A stretch of 64,000 nt of DNA from JBJMLO01 sp045805265. Lineage in GTDB: Bacteria; Actinomycetota; UBA4738; JACQTL01. Location of the stretch: positions 186,001 to 250,000 of the forward strand of contig JBJMLO010000011.1 of assembly GCA_045805265.1 (NCBI GenBank), read 5' to 3'. Below, piece after piece: positions 48,922-58,568 of this stretch. The notes under the pieces were generated by a model. It was not told the origin of the DNA. It did not search any database and worked only from the letters and a program-made list of their open reading frames with translations. A program made the translations under genes and the position numbers. Within the stretch, counting starts at the first letter, position 1. Every line of letters starts with the position of its first letter.

Positions 48922-49608
48922 CTACGAGACGGCTGGGTGGCCTCCGGAGAGCCCTTGCTCGGCGGCGTAGGCATCGAGACGCTCGGCAAGCTCCTTCGGG
49001 CGGCTGAGGGCCGGCGTATGCCCGCCGTCGATCTCGTCCGGCGTGATGCCGAGACGCTCGCGGGCCACCCGACGAAGGTAGGAAGCCGGGAACAGGCGGT
49101 CGTCGCGACAGAGGAGGACGCGGGTGGGGACGCGGGGCCATGCCTTCATCGGGGATGGCTCCCCCATTCGAGCTTCGGACTGCGTGCGGCCTCTCCCCAG
49201 TGCCTCGGAGGCGAGCTCCGGCGGCACGTCCTGGTAGAAGAGGGCGACCTCGTCGTCGTACCGCTCGTGCGCCTCCTCGTCGTATCTCGTGTTCGCCCAG
49301 TAGTCGGCGGGCGCCTCGCCCGGAGCCGGGATCATCGGCGCGACCAGGACGACCAGCTTCACCGGCACCCGTTCGCACACGAGCGGCGCGGTGAACCCGC
49401 CGGCCGACTGGGCGACCACGACCAGTTCGTTCCGGTCCCCGATCGCATCGACCACGGCGTCCGCGTACTCCGTGAGACCGGCCGCATCGTCCTCGCAGGG
49501 CAGGTCCGGGGCGACGGCGAGGTGGCCTCGTTGACGCAGCTCGGCGTCCACCAGGTGCCAGTACCAGCCAACGTCGCCGGCGCCGTGGATCAACACGAAC
49601 GTAGCCAT
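48922..49608 (-). CDS. Alpha/beta hydrolase
   Basis: 228 residues from ATG 49608, AAAGGAGGTCG upstream. The oxyanion motif IHGAGDVGWYW, nucleophile elbow VVAQSAGGFTAPLV (Ser), acid in LLCRDDRLFPASY and His in IDGGHTPALSRP complete the triad. The compact cap and short length resemble the methyl-salicylate esterase/hydroxynitrile lyase-like group, whose members are esterases. The substrate cannot be given. It has its own ribosome binding site and stands separate from the two-component genes 58 bases upstream. Confidence 0.87.
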   Translation of the reverse strand: MATFVLIHGAGDVGWYWHLVDAELRQRGHLAVAPDLPCEDDAAGLTEYADAVVDAIGDRNELVVVAQSAGGFTAPLVCERVPVKLVVLVAPMIPAPGEAPADYWANTRYDEEAHERYDDEVALFYQDVPPELASEALGRGRTQSEARMGEPSPMKAWPRVPTRVLLCRDDRLFPASYLRRVARERLGITPDEIDGGHTPALSRPKELAERLDAYAAEQGLSGGHPAVS

Positions 49609-49666
49609 CGCTCGACCTCCTTTCGCGGATCAAGTACATCGCGATCGCATGGAGGCGCGGGTGGCC

Positions 49667-50332
49667 TCAGCCCGCCCAGCCAGGACGGACGAGGCCCGAC
49701 TCGTAGGCGATCACGACCAGTTGGGCCCGGTCGCGGGCCCGGAGCTTTCCCATGGCCCGGCTCACGTGGGTCTTCGCCGTGGCCGGGCTCAGGAACAGCC
49801 GGGCGGCGATCTCGTCGTTCGACAGCCCCTCGCCCACCAGGGCGACGACCTCCCGCTCGCGGTCCGTCAGCTCCTCGAGGCCCTCCACGGCCACAGGCTC
49901 CTTCGCCTTCGCCGCGAACTCCTGGATGAGCCGCCTGGTCACGCTCGGCGACAGCAGCGCGTCGCCGCCCGCCACGACCCGAACGGCCTGGACGAGCTCC
50001 TGCGGCTCCGTGTCCTTCACCAGGAACCCGCTGGCGCCGGACCGGATGGCCTCGAAGACGTACTCGTCCAGCCCGAACGTAGTCAGGATGACCACCCGGA
50101 CGTCCTCCAGGCGGTCGTCCTCCGCGATCCGCCGGGTGGCGGCGAGGCCGTCGACCCCCGGCATCCGGATGTCCATCAGCACGACGTTCGGCGTCAGCTC
50201 CGCAGCCAGGCGGAGGGCTTCCTCGCCGTCGCCGGCCTCCCCGACCACCTCGATGTCGTCCTGCGCGTCCAGCAGGGAGCGGAACCCGGCGCGCACCAGC
50301 GCCTGGTCGTCGGCCAGCACGACCGTGATCAT
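49667..50332 (-). CDS. NarL/LuxR-type response regulator
   Basis: 221 residues from ATG 50332. The receiver domain has LADDQALVRAGFRSLLDAQ with the acidic pocket, phospho-acceptor Asp54 in VVLMDIRMPGVDG, Thr in VVILTTFG and Lys in SGFLVKDTEPQ. The LuxR HTH lies near 155-200: LTDREREVVALVGEGLSND, EIAARLFLSPATAKTHVSRA. It is in a minus-strand unit with a cyclase-bearing response regulator (50376) and a histidine kinase (51326). Its receiver is very similar to that of the cyclase-bearing one. Confidence 0.93.
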   Translation of the reverse strand: MITVVLADDQALVRAGFRSLLDAQDDIEVVGEAGDGEEALRLAAELTPNVVLMDIRMPGVDGLAATRRIAEDDRLEDVRVVILTTFGLDEYVFEAIRSGASGFLVKDTEPQELVQAVRVVAGGDALLSPSVTRRLIQEFAAKAKEPVAVEGLEELTDREREVVALVGEGLSNDEIAARLFLSPATAKTHVSRAMGKLRARDRAQLVVIAYESGLVRPGWAG

Positions 50333-50375
50333 CGGGTCCCGCCCCGAGACCGGCGCGTGCGAAGCCGGTGGCGGA

Positions 50376-51329
50376 TCATGCGGAACCGAGGTCCTCCACC
50401 GCGAACAGCCGCCACCGGTCCGGGACGCCCTTGAGGTCGTGCTCGCCGCGGTCGACGAACCCGATGCCGGACCCCGCCACCAGGTCGCGGACCGTGCTCG
50501 ACACCACCACGTCGCCCCCCGAGCCCGCGGCGGCCACCCGTGCACCGATGTTCACGGCGATCCCTCCCACGTCGTTCCCCCGCAGCTCGACCTCCCCGGT
50601 GTGCAGCCCGATCCGGACCTCGATCCCCAGAGCTCGGAGGGCGTCCCGGACCGCGGCCGCGCACCGGATCGCCCGGGCCGGCGCGTCGAACAGAGCGAGG
50701 AACCCGTCGCCGGTGGTCTTGATCTCGCGCCCCCCGTGGGCGTCGAGCTCCCTTCGGACCAGGTCGTCGTGGCGATCGAGCAGGTCGCGCCACCGGCGGT
50801 CTCCGATCTCCGCGGCCCGTTCCGTGGACGAGACGATGTCGCTGAACATCACGGTGGCCAGGATCCGGTCGGCGCCCGAGCCGGGCGGGAACGCCGGGGC
50901 CTGGCCTCCGGCGAACGCCCCGATCAGGCGGCGGGTGACCCCGGGCGAGAGCTGCGCGTCCCCCGCGGCGACGGCCCGCACGCCCTGGAGGAGGAGGTCC
51001 GGCTCCGTGTTCTTGACCAGGAATCCGCTGGCGCCGACCCGCAGCGCCTCGAAGACGTACTCGTCGACGTCGAACGTCGTGAGGATCACGATCCGGGTCC
51101 GGTCGAGCCGCTCGTCGTGCACGATCCTCCGCGTGGCCTCCAGCCCGTCCATGCCCGGCATCCGGATGTCCATCAGCACGACGTCCGGCGTGAGCTCTCC
51201 GGCCATCCGGACCGCCGCCTGGCCGTCGTCCGCCTCGCCCACCACCTCGATGTCGGGCTGCGCGTCGAGCAGCGCCCGGAACCCCGCTCGCACCAGCACC
51301 TGGTCGTCGGCGAGCAGGACCCTGATCAC
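50376..51329 (-). CDS. Response regulator with class III nucleotide cyclase output domain
   Basis: 317 residues from ATG 51329, overlapping the kinase stop. The receiver (1-120) is near-identical in plan to the neighbour's: LADDQVLVRAGFRALLDAQ, Asp54 in VVLMDIRMPGMDG. The NarL-type linker LSPGVTRRLIGAFAG (128-141) is retained but the LuxR HTH is gone. Residues 155-300 are a class III cyclase: VMFSDIVSSTE (Asp164), EIKTTGDGFLALF (Lys204, Asp208), GGIAVNIGAR (Asn260, Arg264). All catalytic residues are present. It should turn phosphorylation by the adjacent kinase into a cAMP signal. Confidence 0.92.
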   Translation of the reverse strand: MIRVLLADDQVLVRAGFRALLDAQPDIEVVGEADDGQAAVRMAGELTPDVVLMDIRMPGMDGLEATRRIVHDERLDRTRIVILTTFDVDEYVFEALRVGASGFLVKNTEPDLLLQGVRAVAAGDAQLSPGVTRRLIGAFAGGQAPAFPPGSGADRILATVMFSDIVSSTERAAEIGDRRWRDLLDRHDDLVRRELDAHGGREIKTTGDGFLALFDAPARAIRCAAAVRDALRALGIEVRIGLHTGEVELRGNDVGGIAVNIGARVAAAGSGGDVVVSSTVRDLVAGSGIGFVDRGEHDLKGVPDRWRLFAVEDLGSA

Positions 51330-52495
51330 GCGGCCCCGTCCAGGGGCAGCCGCGCCCGCACCCGGAACCCACCGTCCGGCCTGGGCCCGGCCTCGAGCTC
51401 GCCGCCCAGGGCCGCCACCCGCTCCCGCATGCCGACGATCCCCCGTCCGCCCCCCGCTGGAACGGATGATGCGGGGCCACGCCCGTCGTCGTCCACCTGC
51501 ACCGTGAGGTCACGTTCTCCGTAGGAGACGCGAACGGTCGCCGTGGCCGGGCCGGCGTGGCGGGTGACGTTCGTCAGCGCCTCCTGCACGATCCGGAACG
51601 CCGCCACGTCGACGCCAAATGGCACCGGGCGCACCTCGCCGTCGGTCTCGGTCCGAACCTCGAGTCCCGCGGCCCCCGCCTGGGACACCAGGTCGTCGAG
51701 CCGGTCCAGCGTCGACGTGGGCGACCGCGGCGCCCGCTCGTCGTCCTGCCGGAGGATGTCGAGGACCGACCGCAGCTCGGTCAGCGCCTCCTTGCTGGCC
51801 TGCTTGATCGCGGTCAGGGAGCCCCGGGTCTGCTCCGGGAGCTGATCGCCCAGATGCAGGGCCACCCCGGACTGCACGTTGATCAGGGACAGGTGGTGGC
51901 CGAGGGCGTCGTGGAGCTCCCGGGCGATGCGCAGCCGCTCTTCGCTCGCCCGCCGGAGCGTCTCCTCCTCCCGGATGCGGGCCGCCTCTCCCACACGCTC
52001 CCGCCGGATCCGCACCGCCTCGCCGACGCCCAGCAGCACGATGAGCCAGGCGGCCAGGGCCGCCACGGCACCCGCTGACGGAGCCGGCCCCCGGTCGAAC
52101 AGTGCGTCCATCCACAGGAATGCGGGGAGGCCCGTCACCGCCACGACCGCGGCGGCCAGCCGATGGCCCCGGACCACGGCGGTGACGTAGGCGACCACGA
52201 GGGCGATCCAGATCGGCCCGTTCGCGTACCCGACGGCGCGGTAGGCGAGCGTGGCTCCGAACACCACGGCCAGGACCGCCACCGGGAACTGGCGCCGCCA
52301 GGCCAGCGCGCCGGCCGCGACGACCACCAGCGCGATGGTCCCGGCGTCGAACGGGCGGCTCGGCGGCTGGTGCTCGATGGCCAAATACGACCCCGCCGAG
52401 ATGAAGACCATCAGGGCGGCCGCGAGGCCGCAGTCGTAGAGCAGGCTCATCCGCGGCGTCGTCTCCACCTGAGGACTCACACGCACGGAGCTCAT
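51326..52495 (-). CDS. Membrane histidine kinase (HisKA_3, NarX/DesK-like)
   Basis: 389 residues from ATG 52495. Four or five membrane helices fill residues 20-160 (DCGLAAALMVFISAGSYLAI; WIALVVAYVTAVV; AVAALAAWLIVLLGVGEAV). The HisKA_3 motif EERLRIARELHDALGHHLSL carries phospho-acceptor His195. The ATPase domain shows EALTNVTRHAGPA and DDDGRGPASSVPAGGGRGIV. No extracytoplasmic sensor loop is large, so the signal is probably in the membrane. It phosphorylates the two response regulators encoded after it, forming a branched system: one output is transcription, the other cAMP. Confidence 0.92.
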   Translation of the reverse strand: MSSVRVSPQVETTPRMSLLYDCGLAAALMVFISAGSYLAIEHQPPSRPFDAGTIALVVVAAGALAWRRQFPVAVLAVVFGATLAYRAVGYANGPIWIALVVAYVTAVVRGHRLAAAVVAVTGLPAFLWMDALFDRGPAPSAGAVAALAAWLIVLLGVGEAVRIRRERVGEAARIREEETLRRASEERLRIARELHDALGHHLSLINVQSGVALHLGDQLPEQTRGSLTAIKQASKEALTELRSVLDILRQDDERAPRSPTSTLDRLDDLVSQAGAAGLEVRTETDGEVRPVPFGVDVAAFRIVQEALTNVTRHAGPATATVRVSYGERDLTVQVDDDGRGPASSVPAGGGRGIVGMRERVAALGGELEAGPRPDGGFRVRARLPLDGAA

Positions 52496-52558
52496 GCGAG
52501 GAGCGTAGGTCCGCGCGCCCAGCCCGTCATCGCGCGAGGAGGGCGTCGGCGGATACTC

Positions 52559-52650
52559 CGGGTGGCGCAGGTCGTGGTCGCCGGCTACGACCGCCGTCGT
52601 ACCCCCTCTGCGCGGAACGGCCCTCGGCGCTCGGCCGATGGCGCCACCCG
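52559..52650. repeat. Nested inverted repeats downstream of the FAD oxidase gene
   Basis: CGGGTGGCGC (52559-52568) is perfectly complementary to GCGCCACCCG (52641-52650), 72 bases apart. Inside, TACGAC (52586-52591) and GTCGTA (52596-52601) form a tight 6-bp hairpin with a CGCC loop. The outer arm ends two bases from the stop of the minus-strand FAD oxidase gene at 52653, so it is in its 3' untranslated region. It may act as a structured transcription end. Confidence 0.35.
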
Positions 52651-52652
52651 AC

Positions 52653-54032
52653 TCAGGGTCGGATGTTCTGGTTCAGCCGGAACACGTTGTCGGGGTCGAA
52701 GGCGCGCTTGAGCGCGACGAGGCGCTCGTACTTGGCGTCGCCGTAGACCGAGCGGACGACCGCTTCTCCGGTCTCGACCATGTCGTTGACGTAGTGTCCC
52801 GCCGCGGTGAACGGCTTGAGCGCGTCCCAGGCCGTCCTGCCCCAGGAGACGAACTCGTCGTCCCGTGCCGGGTCCTCCCAGAAGGTTTCGGCGCCGATCC
52901 AGAAGGCCGCGTCCCGCCCGGTGAACGCCATGGCGTCGTCGGGGATTCGGGAGATGGCGCCGCCCTGGCCCCAGAGCGAGATCTCGCAGTCACCGGGCGC
53001 ATCCGCGACGTGCTCCAGGCAGGCGTCGACCACCTCGTCCGTGATGGCGTCCGCGAACCCGCCCCTCATGTAGAACCGCTTGCCCCACGCCATGGCCTCG
53101 TCGCCGGAGACCTGGAGGGACAGGTACGGCTTGGGCTCGAACGTGTCCGCGAGGGCGCCACCTGCTCGCAGCGATCGGAGGTCGCGCTCGGCGTCCTCCA
53201 CCGGGCCGCAGTGCGTCCCGCCCAGCCGGACCACCGTCTGACCGACGAGGCTGGGCCACGGATCCTCCGGCGACACGGCACCGAAATTGATCGACGGCAT
53301 GAACTCGTGCGGGGCAGTAGCTGCGAACTCCGCGAAGCGCGCCACGCTCTCGTGGGCGCGGTCGGCAGGATAGGCGACCCATCCGTGCGTCACGAGCGGC
53401 CCGATCGGGTGGAGCCGGAACTCGAACGACGTCACCACGCCGAAGTTCGCCCCGGCGCCGCGAATCCCCCAGAACAGGTCGGCTTTCTCCTCCTCGCTGG
53501 CACGGATCAGGCGACCGTCCGCGGTGACGAGTTCGACGGACAGCAGGTTGTCGATCGTGAATCCCAGCTTGCGCTGGAGCCGGCCCATGCCTCCGCCGAG
53601 CGTGAGCCCGGCCACCCCGGTGTGCCCGACGACGCCGACCGGACAGGCCAGGCCGAACGCCTGTGCCTCGCGGTCCAGCTCGCCGAGGTGCGCCCCGCCG
53701 TTCACCCGGGCCACGCGCCGTTCCGGGTCCACCCGGACCCCCCGCATGCCGGACAGGTCGATCACGATGCCGCCGTCGCAGGTGGAGAAGCCCCCCACGC
53801 TGTGCCCCCCGCCGCGGACGGCGACGACCAGGTCCTGATCGCGGGCGAACCGGACGGCGGCGATGACGTCGGCGGTTCCGGCGCACCGGGCCACGATCGC
53901 CGGGAAGCGGTCGATCATGCCGTTCCACACGACCCGCGCGGCGTCGTAGTCGGAATCCCCGGGCACGACGACGTCCCCGCGGAGCCCATCCCTGAGGGCG
54001 GCCACGGCCGACTCCTCGAGCTGCGTACGCAT
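52653..54032 (-). CDS. FAD-linked oxidase, BBE-like family (probable bicovalent FAD)
   Basis: 459 residues from ATG 54032; TTG 54074 adds 14. It is a paralogue of the gene at 38947, sharing AVRGGGHSVGGFSTCDGG with the histidyl FAD anchor, GVAGLTLGGGMGRLQRK and the C-terminal FDPDNVFRLNQNIRP. Unlike the paralogue it has Cys at the second anchor position (FGLACPVGVVGHTG), the arrangement of bicovalent oxidases such as BBE and glucooligosaccharide oxidase. It stands alone beyond the kinase operon. Substrate unknown. Confidence 0.88.
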   Translation of the reverse strand: MRTQLEESAVAALRDGLRGDVVVPGDSDYDAARVVWNGMIDRFPAIVARCAGTADVIAAVRFARDQDLVVAVRGGGHSVGGFSTCDGGIVIDLSGMRGVRVDPERRVARVNGGAHLGELDREAQAFGLACPVGVVGHTGVAGLTLGGGMGRLQRKLGFTIDNLLSVELVTADGRLIRASEEEKADLFWGIRGAGANFGVVTSFEFRLHPIGPLVTHGWVAYPADRAHESVARFAEFAATAPHEFMPSINFGAVSPEDPWPSLVGQTVVRLGGTHCGPVEDAERDLRSLRAGGALADTFEPKPYLSLQVSGDEAMAWGKRFYMRGGFADAITDEVVDACLEHVADAPGDCEISLWGQGGAISRIPDDAMAFTGRDAAFWIGAETFWEDPARDDEFVSWGRTAWDALKPFTAAGHYVNDMVETGEAVVRSVYGDAKYERLVALKRAFDPDNVFRLNQNIRP

Positions 54033-54167
54033 GGCTTCCACCACCTCGGCGGCTCCCCCTGACGACGTCCCCAAGCCGTGCAGATGCTCCCCAAGCAGGC
54101 CGGTGGCGTCAACCGGACGAAGGAGGGCCTTCCACCCCAGATCGGCGGGCGGCTGGCCGGCCGCGGG

Positions 54168-54974
54168 TCAGGCCTCGCCGTCCGCCCGGGCTTCTCGGAG
54201 CGCCTTCGCGTCGGCCTCGGCGAGGCCGGCGACCGGGCTGGGGGCGTCGGCCGGGTCCGGCCGCCCCAGCGACCCGGCCCGGTGCGTGACCACATCGGGG
54301 ATGTGCCGCACGAACGCGGCCGCCGTGTCGAGCAGCGTGGGGATGCCTGCCGCGTCGACGAACTGGCAGTACACCAGTGCCGAGTGCCCGACGACCTCGA
54401 AGCCGTAGTCGCCCCCGGTCGACAGCAGCCACGCCATCATCCGCTGGTCGACCAGCTCGGTGGCGAACCTGGCGTCCGTGGACCGCACCCGGAACAGGCG
54501 GTCGAACGCTTCCGACTCGAACGGGATGTCCCCCAGGCCGAGGTGCTCGGCCACCGTCACGGGGAAGGCCTGCCGGTCGATGGCCACGCGCGGGCACCGC
54601 GCCCCCACCCCGAGGACGGCCAGGGAGTACTGGTGGCTCGAGCTCTTCCGACGCCGCCGCCGCATCCGATAGGGGTTCGACGGTCGCGAGCCGCCGAACC
54701 AGTAGTCCGCCACGACAACCGGGATGCCGTTCCAGGGCCCGGACAGGACGTTCATGAACATCCGCGTGTCGCCGGCGCGCAGGAGCCTGAACCGGTAGTC
54801 GCCGAGCGACCCGGCGAACTGGCTGTACGTCATCCCGTGCTGGGCGGCGAGGCGCTCGAGCGCGCGCTTCCGCGACGCCATGCCGGACCGAGTCCCGACC
54901 GTCCACCACAGGATTCCACCGCCGACGACGAAGAAGGCAAGGAGGCCGAGCGCGTACTGGGCGCCAAGGGTCAC
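54168..54974 (-). CDS. Uncharacterised single-span membrane protein (DUF3137-like)
   Basis: 268 residues from GTG 54974; a longer version from 55028 adds a basic leader. One membrane helix near the start (ALGLLAFFVVGGGILWWTV), then a cytoplasmic domain with RALERLAAQHGMTYSQFAGS, GIPVVVADYWFGG, SHQYSLAVLGVGARCPRVAI, RFATELVDQRMMAWLLSTGG and ALVYCQFVDAAGIPTLLDTA. The FGxxxGxxVxxxDxxY-like core and length resemble DUF3137-type proteins, but I am not certain. The Arg-rich segment MRRRRRK could touch lipid or nucleic acid. Function unknown. Confidence 0.65.
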   Translation of the reverse strand: MTLGAQYALGLLAFFVVGGGILWWTVGTRSGMASRKRALERLAAQHGMTYSQFAGSLGDYRFRLLRAGDTRMFMNVLSGPWNGIPVVVADYWFGGSRPSNPYRMRRRRRKSSSHQYSLAVLGVGARCPRVAIDRQAFPVTVAEHLGLGDIPFESEAFDRLFRVRSTDARFATELVDQRMMAWLLSTGGDYGFEVVGHSALVYCQFVDAAGIPTLLDTAAAFVRHIPDVVTHRAGSLGRPDPADAPSPVAGLAEADAKALREARADGEA

Positions 54975-55052
54975 CCGCGGAGTATCGGCCCGCAGAGGCC
55001 GCACCGCCACGACCCGCCGGCCCAGCACGGGGGGTGTCTCCGATCGCCCGCG

Positions 55053-55574
55053 TCAGGCTGCGCGGCGCTGCTCGGCCTGCGGCTCCTCCTGGGCCTCGGG
55101 GCGGCGCGTGGCCAGCACGGCGAACCCGGAGCACGCCCCCAAGGCCACCGCCGCCAGGCCCCACCACGCCCCACCGAGGCGCCATCCGAGCGCCCGATCC
55201 ACGGAGGTCGCCCCAGCCCCCGTGAACGCGAGCGCCACCGCGCACCAGGCGTAGGTGAACGGCAGCTCGAACCCGCCCTTGGTCGCCCACAGGCCGTTGC
55301 GGGCGCTCGCGGCGGAGGCGTTGACCATCCCTCCGATCACCGCAGCTGCCGCAAGCGGCGTCAGCAGCCCCAGCGCCAGCAGGAGCCCCCCGCCCGTCTC
55401 GGTCATTCCCGCGGCCGCCGCGGCGAGCCGCGGCTGGCGGTACCGGAACTTCGCGAACATCGGCACGGAGCCGTCGAGGCCCCCACCGCCGAACCAGCCG
55501 AACAGCTTCTGGGTGCCGTGGCCGATCAACAGCCCGCCCAGCACCACTCGCAGGATCAGCAGCCCGATGGACAC
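55053..55574 (-). CDS. DoxX-family membrane protein
   Basis: 173 residues from GTG 55574, GGAGGG upstream. Four membrane helices: the first contains LRVVLGGLLIGHGTQKLFGW, a DoxX signature, and the second follows AAGMTETGGGLLLALGLLTP. A C-terminal cytoplasmic tail is Glu/Gln-rich. DoxX proteins are quinone-type or redox-linked membrane proteins. It stands alone, divergent in function from TypA upstream. Confidence 0.88.
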   Translation of the reverse strand: MSIGLLILRVVLGGLLIGHGTQKLFGWFGGGGLDGSVPMFAKFRYRQPRLAAAAAGMTETGGGLLLALGLLTPLAAAAVIGGMVNASAASARNGLWATKGGFELPFTYAWCAVALAFTGAGATSVDRALGWRLGGAWWGLAAVALGACSGFAVLATRRPEAQEEPQAEQRRAA

Positions 55575-55665
55575 GGATCCCTCCCTCCGTCGAGGGCGTT
55601 CACCCGACGCATGTACCCGCGTCCCGCCCGGACCGAACCCGTACGCGCCGGGGCCCGGCTGCGGG

Positions 55666-57495
<1,830 letters not shown>

Positions 57496-57597
57496 ACGGA
57501 GTCCTCGTAGGAAGGAAGGGACCCCTTCAGTGTACGGTGCCCGAGCCCTCCCCCCCGGGAGCGGGTGGTGGGTCGGTTTGGATCAGGGCGTCGTGGC

Positions 57598-57640
57598 CTC
57601 AGTTATGAAGTCGGCGGACGGTTCCGTTTGCCAAACTGAG
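57598..57640 (+). promoter_or_regulatory. Inverted repeat in the leader of the lipoprotein gene
   Basis: CTCAGTT (57598-57604) and AACTGAG (57634-57640) are perfectly complementary across 29 bases and lie just before the ribosome binding site (GAGGAGG, 57654) of the lipoprotein gene. In RNA it could form a hairpin; in DNA it could be an operator. No further evidence. Confidence 0.25.
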
Positions 57641-57664
57641 CCCCCGGCGACAAGAGGAGGCTCG

Positions 57665-58096
57665 ATGCCCAGGATCATGGCGCTCGCCCTCGTGGCGATG
57701 ATGGGGCTCGCCGCGTGCAGCCATGGCGGGGACGCCAAGGACTCGGAGGAAGAGCAGGGAGCGCCGACCGCGGCCTGCCCGGCGGCCTCACCGGCGCTCG
57801 CCACGACCCCGAAGCTCCCCGCCAAGTTCCCCTCGCCCCGGGAGGCCACGTACACGGCCTCGTCGAAGCCCGGACCTTCCTTGGTCGTCGTCGGGTACTT
57901 CAGCGACGACCTTGACGGCGCGTTCGCCGCGTACAAGGACGCGTTCCAGAGCGCGGGCTACACACTCACGAAGAGCGAGCAGGACCCCAGGGACGCCGAA
58001 CTCGACTGGTCCGGTCAGAACACCACCGGAGAGGTCAAGATGGATTGGTCGTGCACGGGCCGAACCGAACTCACGATCACGGTCAGACCCGCGTAG
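57665..58096 (+). CDS. Small secreted lipoprotein
   Basis: 143 residues from ATG 57665, GAGGAGG five bases upstream. The signal peptide MPRIMALALVAMMGLAACSH ends in the lipobox LAAC, so Cys18 should be lipidated. The mature part has an Asp/Glu-rich linker, then FPSPREATYTASSKPGPSLV, VVGYFSDDLDGAFAAYKDAF, and a closing strand TELTITVRPA with one Cys. The fold looks like a small mixed alpha/beta domain. Its substrate or partner is unknown; a similar lipoprotein layout is found at 62776. Confidence 0.82.
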   Translation: MPRIMALALVAMMGLAACSHGGDAKDSEEEQGAPTAACPAASPALATTPKLPAKFPSPREATYTASSKPGPSLVVVGYFSDDLDGAFAAYKDAFQSAGYTLTKSEQDPRDAELDWSGQNTTGEVKMDWSCTGRTELTITVRPA

Positions 58097-58155
58097 CGGG
58101 AGCTAAGCGAGCAGCTGGTCACACTCTGACCCAAGCCCGGGAGCGGTCTTCCTGG

Positions 58156-58488
58156 CTACCCTCGCCGGATGTCGACGTCCCCGTCGCCCTCGTCGTCGAC
58201 GTCGGGGAGGGCCTCCGTCAGGAAATCGATGTCGTCGCGGGCCTCGTCGCCCACGCCGGTCGGCGTGAGCCACCCCGCGGCCTGGTCCGGCAGCGTCCGC
58301 TCCCGGCGGAACCGAAGGTGAACTCCTCCACCGTCTGGGTCCCGGATGATCTCCACGGCCAGATCGACGCACTCGTCGCAGATCCGGACCCCGGAGCCGA
58401 ACACCATGGCCCGGACCTCGTCGCTGCTCTTTCCGCAGAACGAGCACGATGTGAGGTTGCGGCGGGCGATCGTGCCGAGTCGCGCCAT
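58156..58488 (-). CDS. Stand-alone ClpX-type zinc-finger protein
   Basis: 110 residues from ATG 58488. The upstream GGAGGTGAT is a perfect complement of the 16S 3' end. Residues 10-45 form a ClpX N-terminal zinc finger: SCSFCGKSSDEVRAMVFGSG and RICDECVDLAVEII, with four Cys as CxxC...CxxC. The rest has no ATPase and ends in an acidic tail (FLTEALPDVDDEGDGDVDI). In ClpX this domain recruits substrates and adaptors, so a free copy could act as an adaptor. It is monocistronic, beside the kinase gene. Confidence 0.85.
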   Translation of the reverse strand: MARLGTIARRNLTSCSFCGKSSDEVRAMVFGSGVRICDECVDLAVEIIRDPDGGGVHLRFRRERTLPDQAAGWLTPTGVGDEARDDIDFLTEALPDVDDEGDGDVDIRRG

Positions 58489-58568
58489 GTGCGCATCACC
58501 TCCGGCCACGTGGGTCGTGTCGACAGCGCCCGATGGTACCGCGGGCCGCCCGACCGCGTCGGCGGGGG

